Assembly (NCBI GenBank): GCA_000955875.1
Contig: JYOE01000012.1
Location: 1 to 55,463, forward strand
Direction of reading: 5' to 3'
Length of the DNA stretch: 55,463 nt
From: Terrabacter sp. 28
GTDB taxonomy: Bacteria; Actinomycetota; Actinomycetes; Actinomycetales; Dermatophilaceae
The notes under the pieces were generated by a model. The model did no database searches. It was not told the origin of the DNA and saw nothing but the letters and a program-made list of their open reading frames with translations. Made by a program: the position numbers and the translations under genes. Shown here piece after piece: positions 36,979 to 45,757 of the stretch; the first letter of the stretch is position 1, and the number at the start of each line of letters is the position of its first letter.

Positions 36979-37503
36979 ATGCCCACGACCTTCGAGCGCC
37001 TCCTCGGCCGGCTGCGCGGCCTCGTGCGCGGCACGTCGACAGCCCCTGCCAGACGCCAGGACGCGAGGGTCCGCGCAGGTCGGCCGTCGGAGGCCGGCTA
37101 CCCGGGTGACGCCACGCGGGTGCCCGACGCGGTCTACGCGCCGAAGCCCGACGGTCGCCCCGACCCCGGCGAGATCGTGTGGACGTGGGTGCCCTACGAG
37201 GAGGACCACTCCCAGGGCAAGGACCGGCCCGTCCTCATCGTCGGCCGCGACGGCGAGTGGCTCGTGGGCCTACCTCTGACGAGCAAGGACCACGACCGCG
37301 ACGAGCAGCAGGAGCGGCGCTCGGGCCGCGAGTGGGTCGACATCGGCTCCGGTGCGTGGGACCGGCAGGGCCGGCCCAGCGAGGTGCGTGTCAACCGGCT
37401 CGTGCGGGTCGACCCCGACGGTGTCCGCCGCGAGGGTGCGGTGCTCCCCCGCGACCGCTACGACGAGGTCGTCTCCGCCGTCCGAGCGCACCACCGGGGC
37501 TGA
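36979..37503 (+). CDS. PemK/MazF-like protein without visible antitoxin
   Basis: The 174-residue protein has a PemK/MazF barrel in its C-terminal two thirds: GEIVWTWVPYEEDHSQGKDRPVLIVGRDG, with the RPVLIV strand, then VRVNRLVRVD and ending LPRDRYDEVVSAVRAH. MazF proteins are sequence-specific mRNA endoribonucleases. Here an Arg-rich N-terminal extension of about 60 residues is added and no antitoxin gene lies beside it, so it may not act as a toxin. It is a solitary type often seen in actinobacteria. The ATG at 36979 is the first after the divergent MFS gene. Confidence 0.78.
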   Translation: MPTTFERLLGRLRGLVRGTSTAPARRQDARVRAGRPSEAGYPGDATRVPDAVYAPKPDGRPDPGEIVWTWVPYEEDHSQGKDRPVLIVGRDGEWLVGLPLTSKDHDRDEQQERRSGREWVDIGSGAWDRQGRPSEVRVNRLVRVDPDGVRREGAVLPRDRYDEVVSAVRAHHRG

Positions 37504-37545
37504 GCGCCGGACGCGGTCGAGCCCGCCCTCCGTCCCCGAGACGCA

Positions 37546-37581
37546 GATCGGGCCCGTCACCGTGAGGTGACGGGCCCGATC
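37546..37581. terminator. Bidirectional terminator with a perfect 16-bp stem
   Basis: Perfect arms at 37546-37561 and 37566-37581 (GATCGGGCCCGTCACC and its complement) with a GTGA tetraloop form an unusually stable hairpin. It sits between the convergent PemK-like gene and rpsT and can end both transcripts. Confidence 0.9.
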
Positions 37582-37599
37582 ACGCTGTGGGCGGCCGTG

Positions 37600-37860
37600 T
37601 CAGAGCGACGCGACCTTCTTCGCCAGCGCCGACTTCTTGTTGGCGGCCTGGTTCTGGTGGATGACACCCTTGGAGACAGCCTTGTCGAGCTTCTTCGAGG
37701 CGGTCTTGAGGGCCTCGGCAGCGGCGTCCTTGTCGCCGGAGGCAGTAGCCTCGCGGACCTTGCGGACCCAGGTGCGGAGCTCGCTCTTGACGGCCTTGTT
37801 GCGCTCGGTGCGCGTGCGGTTCGTCTTGATGCGCTTGAGCTGCGACTTGATGTTTGCCAC
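37600..37860 (-). CDS. rpsT: 30S ribosomal protein S20
   Basis: S20 is a small helical protein that binds 16S rRNA in the body of the 30S subunit. The 86-residue sequence ([17 protein letters not shown], then [10 protein letters not shown] and [17 protein letters not shown]) is typical in length and motif. The start is GTG, which may limit its output. The 209 bp upstream to holA presumably hold its promoter. It stops just before the 16-bp terminator. Confidence 0.98.
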   Translation of the reverse strand: MANIKSQLKRIKTNRTRTERNKAVKSELRTWVRKVREATASGDKDAAAEALKTASKKLDKAVSKGVIHQNQAANKKSALAKKVASL

Positions 37861-38069
37861 GTGTGTTCTTTCGTTCGGTCGGATGGTTGCCGTTAGAGGG
37901 CGGCAAAGCTGCTCGGGACCGGGCGTGGGGACACCCTGCGTGAGCAGCTCTGGGTGCTGCAGACGTGCGCGCACGACCTGAGCGCGCACGCGACGCCCAA
38001 AGTTACCAGCGGCGGCCGTGCGCGACCAAACCGGCCGCCTGCCGTCGGGTCCGGGGCCGACGACCCCGC

Positions 38070-39029
38070 TCAGCGGGCGGCACGGGCCCGCGCGATCGTG
38101 AGGATGGCCCGCTCGACGGCATACACGGGGTCGCGGCCACCGCCCTTGACCTCGAAGTCGGCCGCCGCCACGGCCTGGACGGCGACCGCCAGGCCGTCGG
38201 CGCTCCAGTGACCCACGGCGCGTCGGGCCTTGTCGACCTGCCAGGGCGCCATGCCCAGGCTCTTGGCGAGCTGGCCCGAGCTGCCCCGACCCGCTGCGCC
38301 GACCTTGATCAGCTGGCGCAGCTGCGAGGCGATCACGGCGACGATCGGCACGGGGTCGACGCCGGTGGCGATGGCGTGCCGCAGCAGGCGCAGCGCCTCG
38401 CCGGAGTGCCCGGCGATCGTGGCGTCGGCGACCCGGAAGCCCGTGGCCTCGACCTTGCCTCCGTGGTAGGTGTCGACGACGGCGTCGTCGACGGTGCCCT
38501 CGGTGTCGGACACGAGCTGGGAGCAGGCGGCCGCGAGCTCGCGGACGTCCTTGCCGACCGCCTCGATGAGCGCGCGCACCCCCTCGCTCGTGATCTTGCG
38601 CCGGGCTGCCGCGAACTCCTTCAGGACGAAGTCGGTCTTGTCGCGGTCGGTCTTGACGGCGGGGCAGTCGATGACGCGCGCCCCCGCCTTCTTCATCGTG
38701 TCGAGGACCTTCTTGCCCTTCATGCCGCCGCCGTGGGCGACGACGAGCCCCACGTCGGGGTCGGGCGCTGCGAGGAGCGAGAGCAGGTCGAGCTGCAGCT
38801 CGTCGGGTGACTCGTGCAGGTCACGCACGACGATGGTCTTGGCGCCGCCGAAGAGGGACGGGCTGGCGTGCATCTGCAGCGCCCCGGACTCGTAGGTTGC
38901 GGGGTCGATGCGGATGACCTCGGCGTCGGCCTCGCGGGCCGCGTGCAGCACCGATGCGACGGCGCGCTCGACGAGAACTCCCTCCGGTCCGGTCACGAGC
39001 ACGAAGGGCGGAACGGCCGGGTCGGTCAT
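38070..39029 (-). CDS. holA: DNA polymerase III subunit delta
   Basis: HolA is the clamp-loader subunit that opens the sliding clamp. The 319-residue protein has the weak N-terminal AAA+-like fold ([16 protein letters not shown], without true Walker A lysine) and the conserved helical C-terminal part ([36 protein letters not shown]). The holA-rpsT-lepA neighbourhood is usual in actinobacteria. It is divergent from the SPFH gene, with 62 bp between. Confidence 0.93.
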   Translation of the reverse strand: MTDPAVPPFVLVTGPEGVLVERAVASVLHAAREADAEVIRIDPATYESGALQMHASPSLFGGAKTIVVRDLHESPDELQLDLLSLLAAPDPDVGLVVAHGGGMKGKKVLDTMKKAGARVIDCPAVKTDRDKTDFVLKEFAAARRKITSEGVRALIEAVGKDVRELAAACSQLVSDTEGTVDDAVVDTYHGGKVEATGFRVADATIAGHSGEALRLLRHAIATGVDPVPIVAVIASQLRQLIKVGAAGRGSSGQLAKSLGMAPWQVDKARRAVGHWSADGLAVAVQAVAAADFEVKGGGRDPVYAVERAILTIARARAAR

Positions 39030-39091
39030 GGCGTCAACTGTGCCATGCGGTCCCGACAGCCGAGCCGCCCGTCCCCGTGGAAGTGAAGGTC

Positions 39092-40081
39092 ATGTTCGCC
39101 CTCGTCCTCGCCCTCGTGCTCGCCGCCGTCGGTCTCGTCCTGCTCCGCCTCAAGGACCATCCGAAGAAGCTGAGCCGCTACGCCGTGATCCCCTTCGGGA
39201 TCGCACTCTTCCTCGTGGCGAGCGCCTCGTACTACCGGCTCGACGCCGGCGAGGCCGCCGTGACCAAGACGTTCGGAACGGTAGGCGACGAGGCCATCAG
39301 CGCCACCGGCATCCACCTCAAGGCCCCGTGGCAGGACCTCATCAGGTTCGACATCCGCAACCAGACCATCTCGCTCGACGAGGACGGCGGCCGGGTCTCG
39401 ACCGTGACGAGCGACAACGCGACCGTCGCCTACGACGTCACGATCCGCTACTCCCTCAACCCGGGCAAGCTGCCCGAGATCATCCGGCAGTACCCCGACC
39501 AGGAGACCTTCATCGCCCGTGCGGTGCTTCCGGGCGTCTCGTCGGTCACGCGCGACGCCCCGACGACGTTCGCCGCCGCCGCGGTGCGCCAGTCCCGTGG
39601 ACAGCTCGCCCAGCGCATCACCGAGGGTCTCGAGAAGCGCCTCGGCGAGGTCGGCGTGACCGTCGAGCAGGTCGACCCGCGCGCGATCACCCTCGACCAG
39701 AACGTGCAGGCCAACTACGACAAGGTCCAGAGCTCGCTCGCCAACGCCGAGGCGGCCAAGGCCGACCTGCAGACCGCGCTCGCCAAGGCCGAGATCACGA
39801 AGACCGAGGCGCAGGCGACCTCCGACGCCGACCAGATCATCCGCTGCGGTGCCACCTCGACCCAGGTCAAGGAGGTCATCAACGGCAAGGAGGTCACGGC
39901 CGTCAAGGTCGTGCCGGTCACCTCGGACAAGTGCCAGAACCGCCTCAACGAGCAGGTCCTCATGAGCAAGTACATCGACATGCTCAAGGAGCACGGCGAC
40001 TCGCTCATCGTCGTCCCGCAGGGCACGCAGAACCTGCTCCAGCTCCCGGCCGTCCCGGGATCGTCCACCAAGAGCCAGTAG
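39092..40081 (+). CDS. SPFH/Band 7 membrane protein (prohibitin/stomatin-like)
   Basis: This 329-residue protein has two hydrophobic N-terminal segments (about residues 1-18 and 32-48), then an SPFH domain (YRLDAGEAAVTKTFGTV through VEQVDPRAITL) and a coiled-coil region (ANAEAAKADLQTALAKAEITKTEAQ). SPFH proteins make large membrane cages or microdomains. No NfeD-like partner lies beside it. Two cysteines (IIRCGATS, SDKCQNR) flank a short insertion in the C-terminal part. I chose the ATG at 39092, with GAAGG close upstream; GTG codons at 39077 and 39083 are alternatives. Confidence 0.88.
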   Translation: MFALVLALVLAAVGLVLLRLKDHPKKLSRYAVIPFGIALFLVASASYYRLDAGEAAVTKTFGTVGDEAISATGIHLKAPWQDLIRFDIRNQTISLDEDGGRVSTVTSDNATVAYDVTIRYSLNPGKLPEIIRQYPDQETFIARAVLPGVSSVTRDAPTTFAAAAVRQSRGQLAQRITEGLEKRLGEVGVTVEQVDPRAITLDQNVQANYDKVQSSLANAEAAKADLQTALAKAEITKTEAQATSDADQIIRCGATSTQVKEVINGKEVTAVKVVPVTSDKCQNRLNEQVLMSKYIDMLKEHGDSLIVVPQGTQNLLQLPAVPGSSTKSQ

Positions 40082-40087
40082 CAGGCC

Positions 40088-42328
40088 TCAGTCGAAGAGG
40101 GCGCCCGAGGCGAGGGTCAGGCCGAGCTGCTCGACCCTCGCCCGGATGGTCTCCTCGGGCAGCTCGAAGTGGTCCACGAGCTCGTCGAGCTGCATGCCCG
40201 ACTCCGCGGCGTCGCGCAGCTCCTCGTCCTGCTCGTCGGTCCATGCGTGGCCCGACGTCACGGCGTTGCGCGTCGACGGGGCGACGGGCGGCGGACCGGC
40301 CACCGGTCTCGGGTGCTCGGTGCCGTCGGCGTCGGCGCGAGCACCCGTGAGCGACCGCAGCGCCGGCTCCTCCACCGGGACCGGAGGGGGGGCCATCGCG
40401 TCGAGCCGCTCGAGCGCGGCCAGCACCATCTTCTTGTCGGTGGTCGGGTAGAAGGGCGGCAGCGAGCGCTGGAGGAAGCCGGCATACCTCGCCGTCATCA
40501 TCCGCGAGTCGAGGAACGCGACGACGCCGCGGTCGTCGGCGCGGCGCACGAGCCGCCCGGCGCCCTGGGCGAGACGCAGCGCGGCGTGGGTCGCCGACAC
40601 GGCCATGAAGCCGTTGCCGCCCATGCGGGCGATGGCCTGCGAGCGTGCCGACGCGAGTGGGTCGTCGGGGCGCGGGAACGGGATGCGGTCGATGATGACG
40701 AGCTGGCACGACGAGCCCGGCACGTCGACGCCCTGCCAGAGCGTCAGCGTGCCGAAGAGGCAGGTGCGCGGGTCGCGGGCGAACTGGCGCACCAGCGTCG
40801 TGATCTGGTCCTCGCCCTGGCACAGGACGGGGATGTCGTCACCGAAACGCGCCCGCATGACCTCGGCAGCGGTCTGGGCGGCACGCATCGACGAGAACAG
40901 CCCGAGGGTGCGCCCACCGGCCGCGCGGACCAGCTGCTCGATCTCGTCGAGGGTGTCGTCGCCGGCGCCGTCGCGGCCCGGCGGCGGCAGGTGGGCCGCG
41001 ACGTAGGCGATGGCCTGCTTGGGGTAGTCGAACGGGCTGCCGACGTCGAGCCCCTGCCACTTCGGCGCCCCCTCACCCCGAAGGCCGATCGTGCCGGCGA
41101 CCGCGTCGAAGGTGCCACCGAGCTCGAGGGTCGCCGACGTGAGCACGACGGTGCGCGCGTCGAACACCTTGTCTCGCACCAGCATCGCGACGCTCATCGG
41201 GGCCACCCGCAGCACCGGCCCGCGGCGCTGGTCGCGGTTCAGCCACACGACGTCGAGCTCGCGCTCCTCCAGGATGCGCTCGGCGTTCTCGTGCACCTCG
41301 TCGACGGCGGCGCGCGCGACCTGGCGCGCACCGTCGGACTCCTGCCCGGGCGGCGGCTTGAGGTCGCTCTGCACCACGCGGGCCGTGTCGCGCACCCGCG
41401 CGAGCGCCAGACCCACGGAGTCGGGGACGCCGAGCATGCGTCCCTCCTCGAGGGGCTCGAGCGCCTGCGCGAGCAGCTCGCCCGCCTCGTCGAGAGCCGC
41501 CGTGTTGTCGGACATGCGCCCGGCCTTCTTCGCCGCGGTCATGACCATGGTGCCGGTGAGCTCGTCGGTGATGGTGGCGGTCACCCGGTCGACGAGCTCG
41601 TGGGCCTCGTCGACGACGAGCACGTCGTGCTCGGGCAGCATCTGGCGACCCTCGAACGAGTCGATCGCCATGAAGGAGTGGTTGGTCACGACGACGTCGA
41701 CGTCCTGCGCGGCGGCCCGGGCACGCTCGACGAAGCACTCGGCGACGAGCGGGCACTTGCCGCCCATGCACTCGTGGGCCGACACGGACACCTGGCGCCA
41801 GGCCCGCTCCGAGACGCCCGGCACGAGCTCGTCACGGTCGCCGGAGTCGGTGGTCGAGGCCCACTCGCGCAGCCGCACCACCTCCTGGCCGAGACGGCCG
41901 ACGCCGGCGTCGACCTGCCCGACCGAGAGCAGGCCGTCCTCCTCGTCGGGAAAACCGCCCTCGAGCTTGTTGAGGCACACGTAGTTGCGCCGTCCCTTGA
42001 CCAGGGCGTAGGTGGGACGCCGGCCGAGCACGGGTGCGAGGGCGTCGGCGACCCGCGGCATGTCGCGGTCGACGATCTGCCCCTGCAGGGCGAGCGTGGC
42101 GGTCGCGACCACGGCCGGCTTGCCGGCCTCGAAAGCGTGCGCCACCGCCGGCACGAGGTAGGCCAGGGACTTGCCGGTGCCGGTGCCGGCCTGCACGAGC
42201 AGGTGCTCTCCGCTCTCGACGGCCTTCCACACGGCCTGCGCCATCTCGACCTGACCGGGACGCTCCGCGCCGCCGACCCCCGACACCGCGGCGTGGAGGA
42301 GTTCGTCGAGCGCGGGTCGCTGGGCCAT
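40088..42328 (-). CDS. DinG/XPD-family ATP-dependent DNA helicase
   Basis: This 746-residue superfamily 2 helicase has Walker A QAGTGTGKSLAYLVP, DEAH in VVDEAHELV, and the arginine-finger motif QGAGRLVRRADDRG. Four cysteines (NYVCLNK, then HECMGGKCPLVAECF) fit the 4Fe-4S cluster of XPD/DinG helicases, which unwind 5'-to-3' and act on forks, R-loops or damaged DNA. About 110 residues beyond the helicase core end in a DEQDEELRDAAESGMQLDELVDHF helix-turn-helix-like tail. I chose the ATG at 42328 (MAQRPALDELLH). No LexA box is visible upstream. It is convergent with the SPFH gene. Confidence 0.92.
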   Translation of the reverse strand: MAQRPALDELLHAAVSGVGGAERPGQVEMAQAVWKAVESGEHLLVQAGTGTGKSLAYLVPAVAHAFEAGKPAVVATATLALQGQIVDRDMPRVADALAPVLGRRPTYALVKGRRNYVCLNKLEGGFPDEEDGLLSVGQVDAGVGRLGQEVVRLREWASTTDSGDRDELVPGVSERAWRQVSVSAHECMGGKCPLVAECFVERARAAAQDVDVVVTNHSFMAIDSFEGRQMLPEHDVLVVDEAHELVDRVTATITDELTGTMVMTAAKKAGRMSDNTAALDEAGELLAQALEPLEEGRMLGVPDSVGLALARVRDTARVVQSDLKPPPGQESDGARQVARAAVDEVHENAERILEERELDVVWLNRDQRRGPVLRVAPMSVAMLVRDKVFDARTVVLTSATLELGGTFDAVAGTIGLRGEGAPKWQGLDVGSPFDYPKQAIAYVAAHLPPPGRDGAGDDTLDEIEQLVRAAGGRTLGLFSSMRAAQTAAEVMRARFGDDIPVLCQGEDQITTLVRQFARDPRTCLFGTLTLWQGVDVPGSSCQLVIIDRIPFPRPDDPLASARSQAIARMGGNGFMAVSATHAALRLAQGAGRLVRRADDRGVVAFLDSRMMTARYAGFLQRSLPPFYPTTDKKMVLAALERLDAMAPPPVPVEEPALRSLTGARADADGTEHPRPVAGPPPVAPSTRNAVTSGHAWTDEQDEELRDAAESGMQLDELVDHFELPEETIRARVEQLGLTLASGALFD

Positions 42329-42440
42329 CGGGAAAGCGTATGCCGCCGAGCCGGGCCCTCGTGCGCGGTGTCCCCCGTGAGTCGTGCGCGGAGGTCGACC
42401 CGGTCCGTCTCGGGCCCGTCCGGAGGGGCCGGGGCGAGCC

Positions 42441-42452
42441 GGTACTAGTACC
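42441..42452. promoter_or_regulatory. Perfect 12-bp palindrome, candidate operator
   Basis: GGTACTAGTACC is a perfect dyad with a CTAG centre, rare in this G/C-rich DNA. It lies about 34 bp upstream of a TACCCT box that could be the -10 element of the fhs leader transcript. A dimeric repressor site is the natural reading, but I cannot name the regulator. Confidence 0.4.
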
Positions 42453-42541
42453 AAGAGACAGTGACTGGGAGCGCCCCCACGGGCCTACCCTGAAGGTGTC
42501 AGTGATCCTGATGCTCCGCTCGACCTCGAGGGAGACACGCG

Positions 42542-42664
42542 ATGGCCACGTCACCGACAGACGCCCTCCGCCGAGTCATGCAGCCGGCTCGACGCGAACC
42601 AGGTCACTCCCGCGTTGCTCCCGAACCGCTCCCCCACAGGTCGTGCAGGCCTCCCCGTCCCTGA
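42542..42664 (+). CDS. Possible 40-codon leader ORF upstream of fhs
   Basis: The frame starts MATSPTDALRRVMQPARR and ends RPPRP, is preceded by GAGGGAGA at ideal spacing, and follows a -10-like box by about 50 bp. The product is basic and proline-rich. Against a normal gene: third positions are much less biased to G/C than in neighbours. It could be an uORF of the fhs leader or chance. I recognise no family. Confidence 0.4.
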   Translation: MATSPTDALRRVMQPARREPGHSRVAPEPLPHRSCRPPRP

Positions 42665-42763
42665 CGCTCGACGTGCGAGCTCGGCCCCTCGGAGCTCGGA
42701 CCTCCCCGGCACTGCTCGAGCCCTCCCCCCTGGCTCACTCCCCCCGTGAAGTGCCGGAGAACG

Positions 42764-42804
42764 GTGCCGGTTCCCGACCACCCCCCGCGGTCGGGAGCCG
42801 GCAC
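42764..42804 (+). terminator. Hairpin in the fhs leader
   Basis: Arms at 42764-42779 and 42789-42804 pair over 16 bp with one G-U, closing a 9-nt C-rich loop (GTGCCGGTTCCCGACC against GGTCGGGAGCCGGCAC). There is no U-run after it. It lies 100 bp before fhs and may end the short leader transcript or be part of a regulatory fold. Confidence 0.5.
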
Positions 42805-42904
42805 TCGGCTCCTCACTGGCGCGCACCGGCGGTGGGACCGACATCACGGCCGCGCATCCCCCGATTGCGCCCCACGAGCGGCCGCCCGGGAGTTCCATCG
42901 AGGT

Positions 42905-44644
42905 ATGAGCGCAAAGATGCCCACTGACCTCGACATCGCCGCCGCGGCGACCCTGCGGCCGCTCGTCGAGGTGGCCGCCGACCTCGGTGTGAGCGAGGAA
43001 CACCTGGAGCCCTGGGGCCGCGACGTCGCCAAGATCGACCTCGGCGTCCTCGACCGATCGGCCCGGCAGGACACGTCGCCCGCGCAGCACCGGCCGGGCG
43101 AGCAGAACCGCGCGAAGTACGTCGTGGTCACGGCGATCACCCCGACGCCGCTCGGGGAGGGCAAGACCACGACGTCGGTCGGGCTGGCGCAGGCGCTGGC
43201 GAGCACGGGCAGCCGGGCCGTGGTGTGCCTGCGCCAGCCCTCGATGGGCCCCACCTTCGGCATCAAGGGCGGCGCCGCCGGGGGCGGCTACAGCCAGGTC
43301 GTCCCGATGGAACGCCTCAACCTGCACCTCACGGGCGACTTCCACGCGGTGACGGCCGCGCACAACCTGCTGGCGGCGATGGTCGACAACCACCTGCACC
43401 AGGGCAACAAGCTCGGCATCGACGTGCGCAACATCACCTGGCGACGCGTGCTCGACGTCAACGACCGCGCGCTGCGCACCGTCATCGTGGGCATCGGCTC
43501 GCGCGACGACGGGCTCGTGCGCCAGACCGGCTTCGACATCACCGCCGCCAGCGAGGTCATGGTGCTGCTGACGCTGGCCACCTCGCTCGAGGACCTGCGG
43601 CTGCGGCTCGGACGCATCGTGGTCGCCTACACGGTGGAGGGCAAGAGCGTCACCGCCGACGACCTCGGCGCGGCGGGAGCCATGGCGGTGATCCTCCGCG
43701 ACGCCCTCAAGCCGAACCTGCTCCAGACGCTCGAAGGCGGACCGGCGATCGTGCACTGCGGTCCGTTCGGCAACATCGCCACCGGCACGTCGTCCGTCAT
43801 CGCCGACCTCGTCGGGGTGCGCGGCAGCGACTACGTCATCACCGAGGCCGGCTTCGGGGCCGACATGGGCGCCGAGCGCTTCTTCGACGTCAAGTGCCGG
43901 GTCAGCGGCCTCGTGCCCGACGCGGCGGTCCTGGTGGCCACGGTGCGCGCGCTCAAGGCCCACTCCGGCCACTGGACGATCAAGCCGGGCCGGCCGTTGC
44001 CCGAGGGCCTGCTCGACGAGGACCCGCAGGAGGTCACGGCGGGCCTGCCGAACCTGCGCAAGCACATCGAGATCATCCAGCGCTTCGGCATCCGGCCCGT
44101 CGTCGCCATCAACGCCTTCCCGACCGACCACGACTCGGAGCACGACGTGGTGCGCGCACTGTGCGACGAGCTGGGTGTCCGCTGCGCGGTGACCACCCAC
44201 GTCGCCGACGGCGGGGCCGGCGGGCGTGAGCTGGCGCGGGCCGTCGTCGACGCAGCCCACGAGCCCTCGGACTTCCGGTTCCTCTACCCGCTCGAGCTCC
44301 CGCTCGCCGAGAAGATCGAGGCGATCGCCACCGAGATCTACGGCGCCGACGGCATCGATGTCAGCCCCGCGGCCGCCAAGGCCCTCAAGGAGTACGAGCG
44401 GCTCGGCTTCGGCAACCTCCCGGTCGTCATCGCCAAGACGCACCTGTCCATCTCGTCGGACCCGACGCTCAAGGGGGCGCCGACGGGCTGGCGGCTGCCC
44501 GTGCGCGAGGTGCGGGCCGCCGTGGGCGCCGGCTACGTCTACGCGATCTGCGGCGACATGCGGACCATGCCCGGTCTGCCGAAGTCGCCGAACGCCGAGC
44601 GGATCGACATCCGCGAGGACGGTTCGACGACGGGGCTGTCCTGA
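42905..44644 (+). CDS. fhs: Formate-tetrahydrofolate ligase
   Basis: Fhs joins formate to tetrahydrofolate using ATP, feeding 10-formyl-THF to purine synthesis. The 579-residue length is typical. The P-loop-like ATP site TPTPLGEGKTTTSVGL, the GIKGGAAGGGYSQV loop, and the substrate region TEAGFGADMGAERFFD are all present. Start choice is open between ATG 42905 (MSAKMPTDLD) and ATG 42917 (MPTDLD); neither has an ideally spaced ribosome site, which itself hints at control in the leader. No other folate genes adjoin. Confidence 0.97.
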   Translation: MSAKMPTDLDIAAAATLRPLVEVAADLGVSEEHLEPWGRDVAKIDLGVLDRSARQDTSPAQHRPGEQNRAKYVVVTAITPTPLGEGKTTTSVGLAQALASTGSRAVVCLRQPSMGPTFGIKGGAAGGGYSQVVPMERLNLHLTGDFHAVTAAHNLLAAMVDNHLHQGNKLGIDVRNITWRRVLDVNDRALRTVIVGIGSRDDGLVRQTGFDITAASEVMVLLTLATSLEDLRLRLGRIVVAYTVEGKSVTADDLGAAGAMAVILRDALKPNLLQTLEGGPAIVHCGPFGNIATGTSSVIADLVGVRGSDYVITEAGFGADMGAERFFDVKCRVSGLVPDAAVLVATVRALKAHSGHWTIKPGRPLPEGLLDEDPQEVTAGLPNLRKHIEIIQRFGIRPVVAINAFPTDHDSEHDVVRALCDELGVRCAVTTHVADGGAGGRELARAVVDAAHEPSDFRFLYPLELPLAEKIEAIATEIYGADGIDVSPAAAKALKEYERLGFGNLPVVIAKTHLSISSDPTLKGAPTGWRLPVREVRAAVGAGYVYAICGDMRTMPGLPKSPNAERIDIREDGSTTGLS

Positions 44645-44686
44645 CGACGCGCTGTCCTGACGACGGGCCGGCGGTCGCCACGCCGC

Positions 44687-45757
44687 TCAGCGGAGCGGGC
44701 CCCCGTCGACGCGACGGGCCATGGCGACGTCGTCGCGGTAGTCGGTGGCGCTCAGCCGCAGGCCCCTCGGGACGCGCCCGACCTCGGCCCAGCCGGCCTT
44801 CGCGTAGAAGGCGCCGAGGCCGAGCCCGTCGCGGTAGTCGAGCCGGAGCAGCTCGACCCACGGCAGCTCGCGGCGCGCGACGCCGACCATGCCGCCGAGC
44901 AGGATGCGGCCGAGGTTCCTGCCCTGCGCCGACGGGTCGACCATGAGCCGCTTCAGGCCGGCCACGTGGGCGTACGGGAAGCCGCGCGAGTGCTCCCAGA
45001 ACCCGAGCCCGCGCAGGCTCCCGGAGCCGGGGTCGACGAGCACGCAGAGCAGCGAGCGCCCGGCCCTCACCTCGTCGAGGTGCCGGTCGAGCGCGGCGGC
45101 GACCTCGGTGGCCGGGGCGCCCGGCAGGAACCCGACGGAGCCGCCGGCGTCGTTGACGCGCACCCACAGGTCCACGACGTCGCCGCGGACGTCGTCGACC
45201 GCCGCTGCCGGCAGCACCCGCACCCTGGGGGCCTCGAGGTATGCCATCGGCTCTCCGTCGACGTCGTCCCTGGACGAACGAGTGCCCACCTGCACGAGCC
45301 CCGCGCGCGTGGCCGTGCGCAGCGAGGCCGTGTTGGCGGTGTCGACCATCGCGGTCACGACGGTGTCAGGACGGTGCTCGACACCCCACGCGACGAGAGC
45401 GCGGGAGATCTCCGTCCCGAGGCCCGAGCCCAGCCGGTCGTGCGCGAGCCGGTAGTAGAGGTTGAGGGCGCTGCCGTCGGAGTCCTTGTGGCGCAGGCCC
45501 GCCCACCCGATCACCTCACCGGTCGCGCGGTCGACGACAGCCGCATACCCGAGCTCGGAGGTCTCCCAGTCGGCCAGGTCGGCCGCGAGACGGTCGCGGC
45601 ACCGCTCGGAGCTCGGCATGGTCGCCGGGGCGTGCGCGTAGGTGCGGGGGTCGGTGTGCAGCCGCACGTAGTCGTCGAGGTCGTCAGCCTGCGGCCGCCG
45701 CAGGACGACCCGCTCGGTCGTGACCCACGCTCCCGGCGGGTCCCCCGTCGCGGTCAC
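44687..45757 (-). CDS. Two-domain GNAT acetyltransferase
   Basis: This 356-residue protein carries two GNAT folds. The N-terminal one is RimJ-like (VTTERVVLRRPQADDLDDYVRLH, then YRLAHDRLGSGLGTEISRALVAWG as acetyl-CoA loop). The second has LKRLMVDPSAQGRNLGRILLGGMVGVARR, a clear Q/RxxG acetyl-CoA site. The substrate is unknown. The GTG start at 45757 overlaps the stop of a zinc-ribbon gene (GTGA), so the two are translationally coupled and may work together. Confidence 0.85.
   Translation of the reverse strand: MTATGDPPGAWVTTERVVLRRPQADDLDDYVRLHTDPRTYAHAPATMPSSERCRDRLAADLADWETSELGYAAVVDRATGEVIGWAGLRHKDSDGSALNLYYRLAHDRLGSGLGTEISRALVAWGVEHRPDTVVTAMVDTANTASLRTATRAGLVQVGTRSSRDDVDGEPMAYLEAPRVRVLPAAAVDDVRGDVVDLWVRVNDAGGSVGFLPGAPATEVAAALDRHLDEVRAGRSLLCVLVDPGSGSLRGLGFWEHSRGFPYAHVAGLKRLMVDPSAQGRNLGRILLGGMVGVARRELPWVELLRLDYRDGLGLGAFYAKAGWAEVGRVPRGLRLSATDYRDDVAMARRVDGGPLR

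Larger units (their letters stand above)
42329..42904. other. 576-bp region between the helicase and fhs, structured leader
   Basis: No long gene lies here. Reading rightward it holds the palindrome GGTACTAGTACC, a TACCCT -10-like box (42486-42491), a 40-codon frame with a strong ribosome site, a 16-bp hairpin, and just before fhs the strings ACTGGCG (42815-42821) and CCGCCCGGGA (42882-42891). Those two strings recall, loosely, conserved parts of the ZTP (pfl) riboswitch that often precedes fhs genes. The whole stretch looks like a promoter plus long 5' leader of fhs. Confidence 0.5.

Noticed and set aside
40169..42448. Rightward frame of 759 codons opposite the DinG-like helicase
   Set aside because: Antisense shadow; no recognisable domain.
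42329..42541. LexA box for the DinG-like helicase
   Set aside because: DinG is SOS-induced in E. coli, but no GAAC-N4-GTTC pattern is present upstream of the helicase start.
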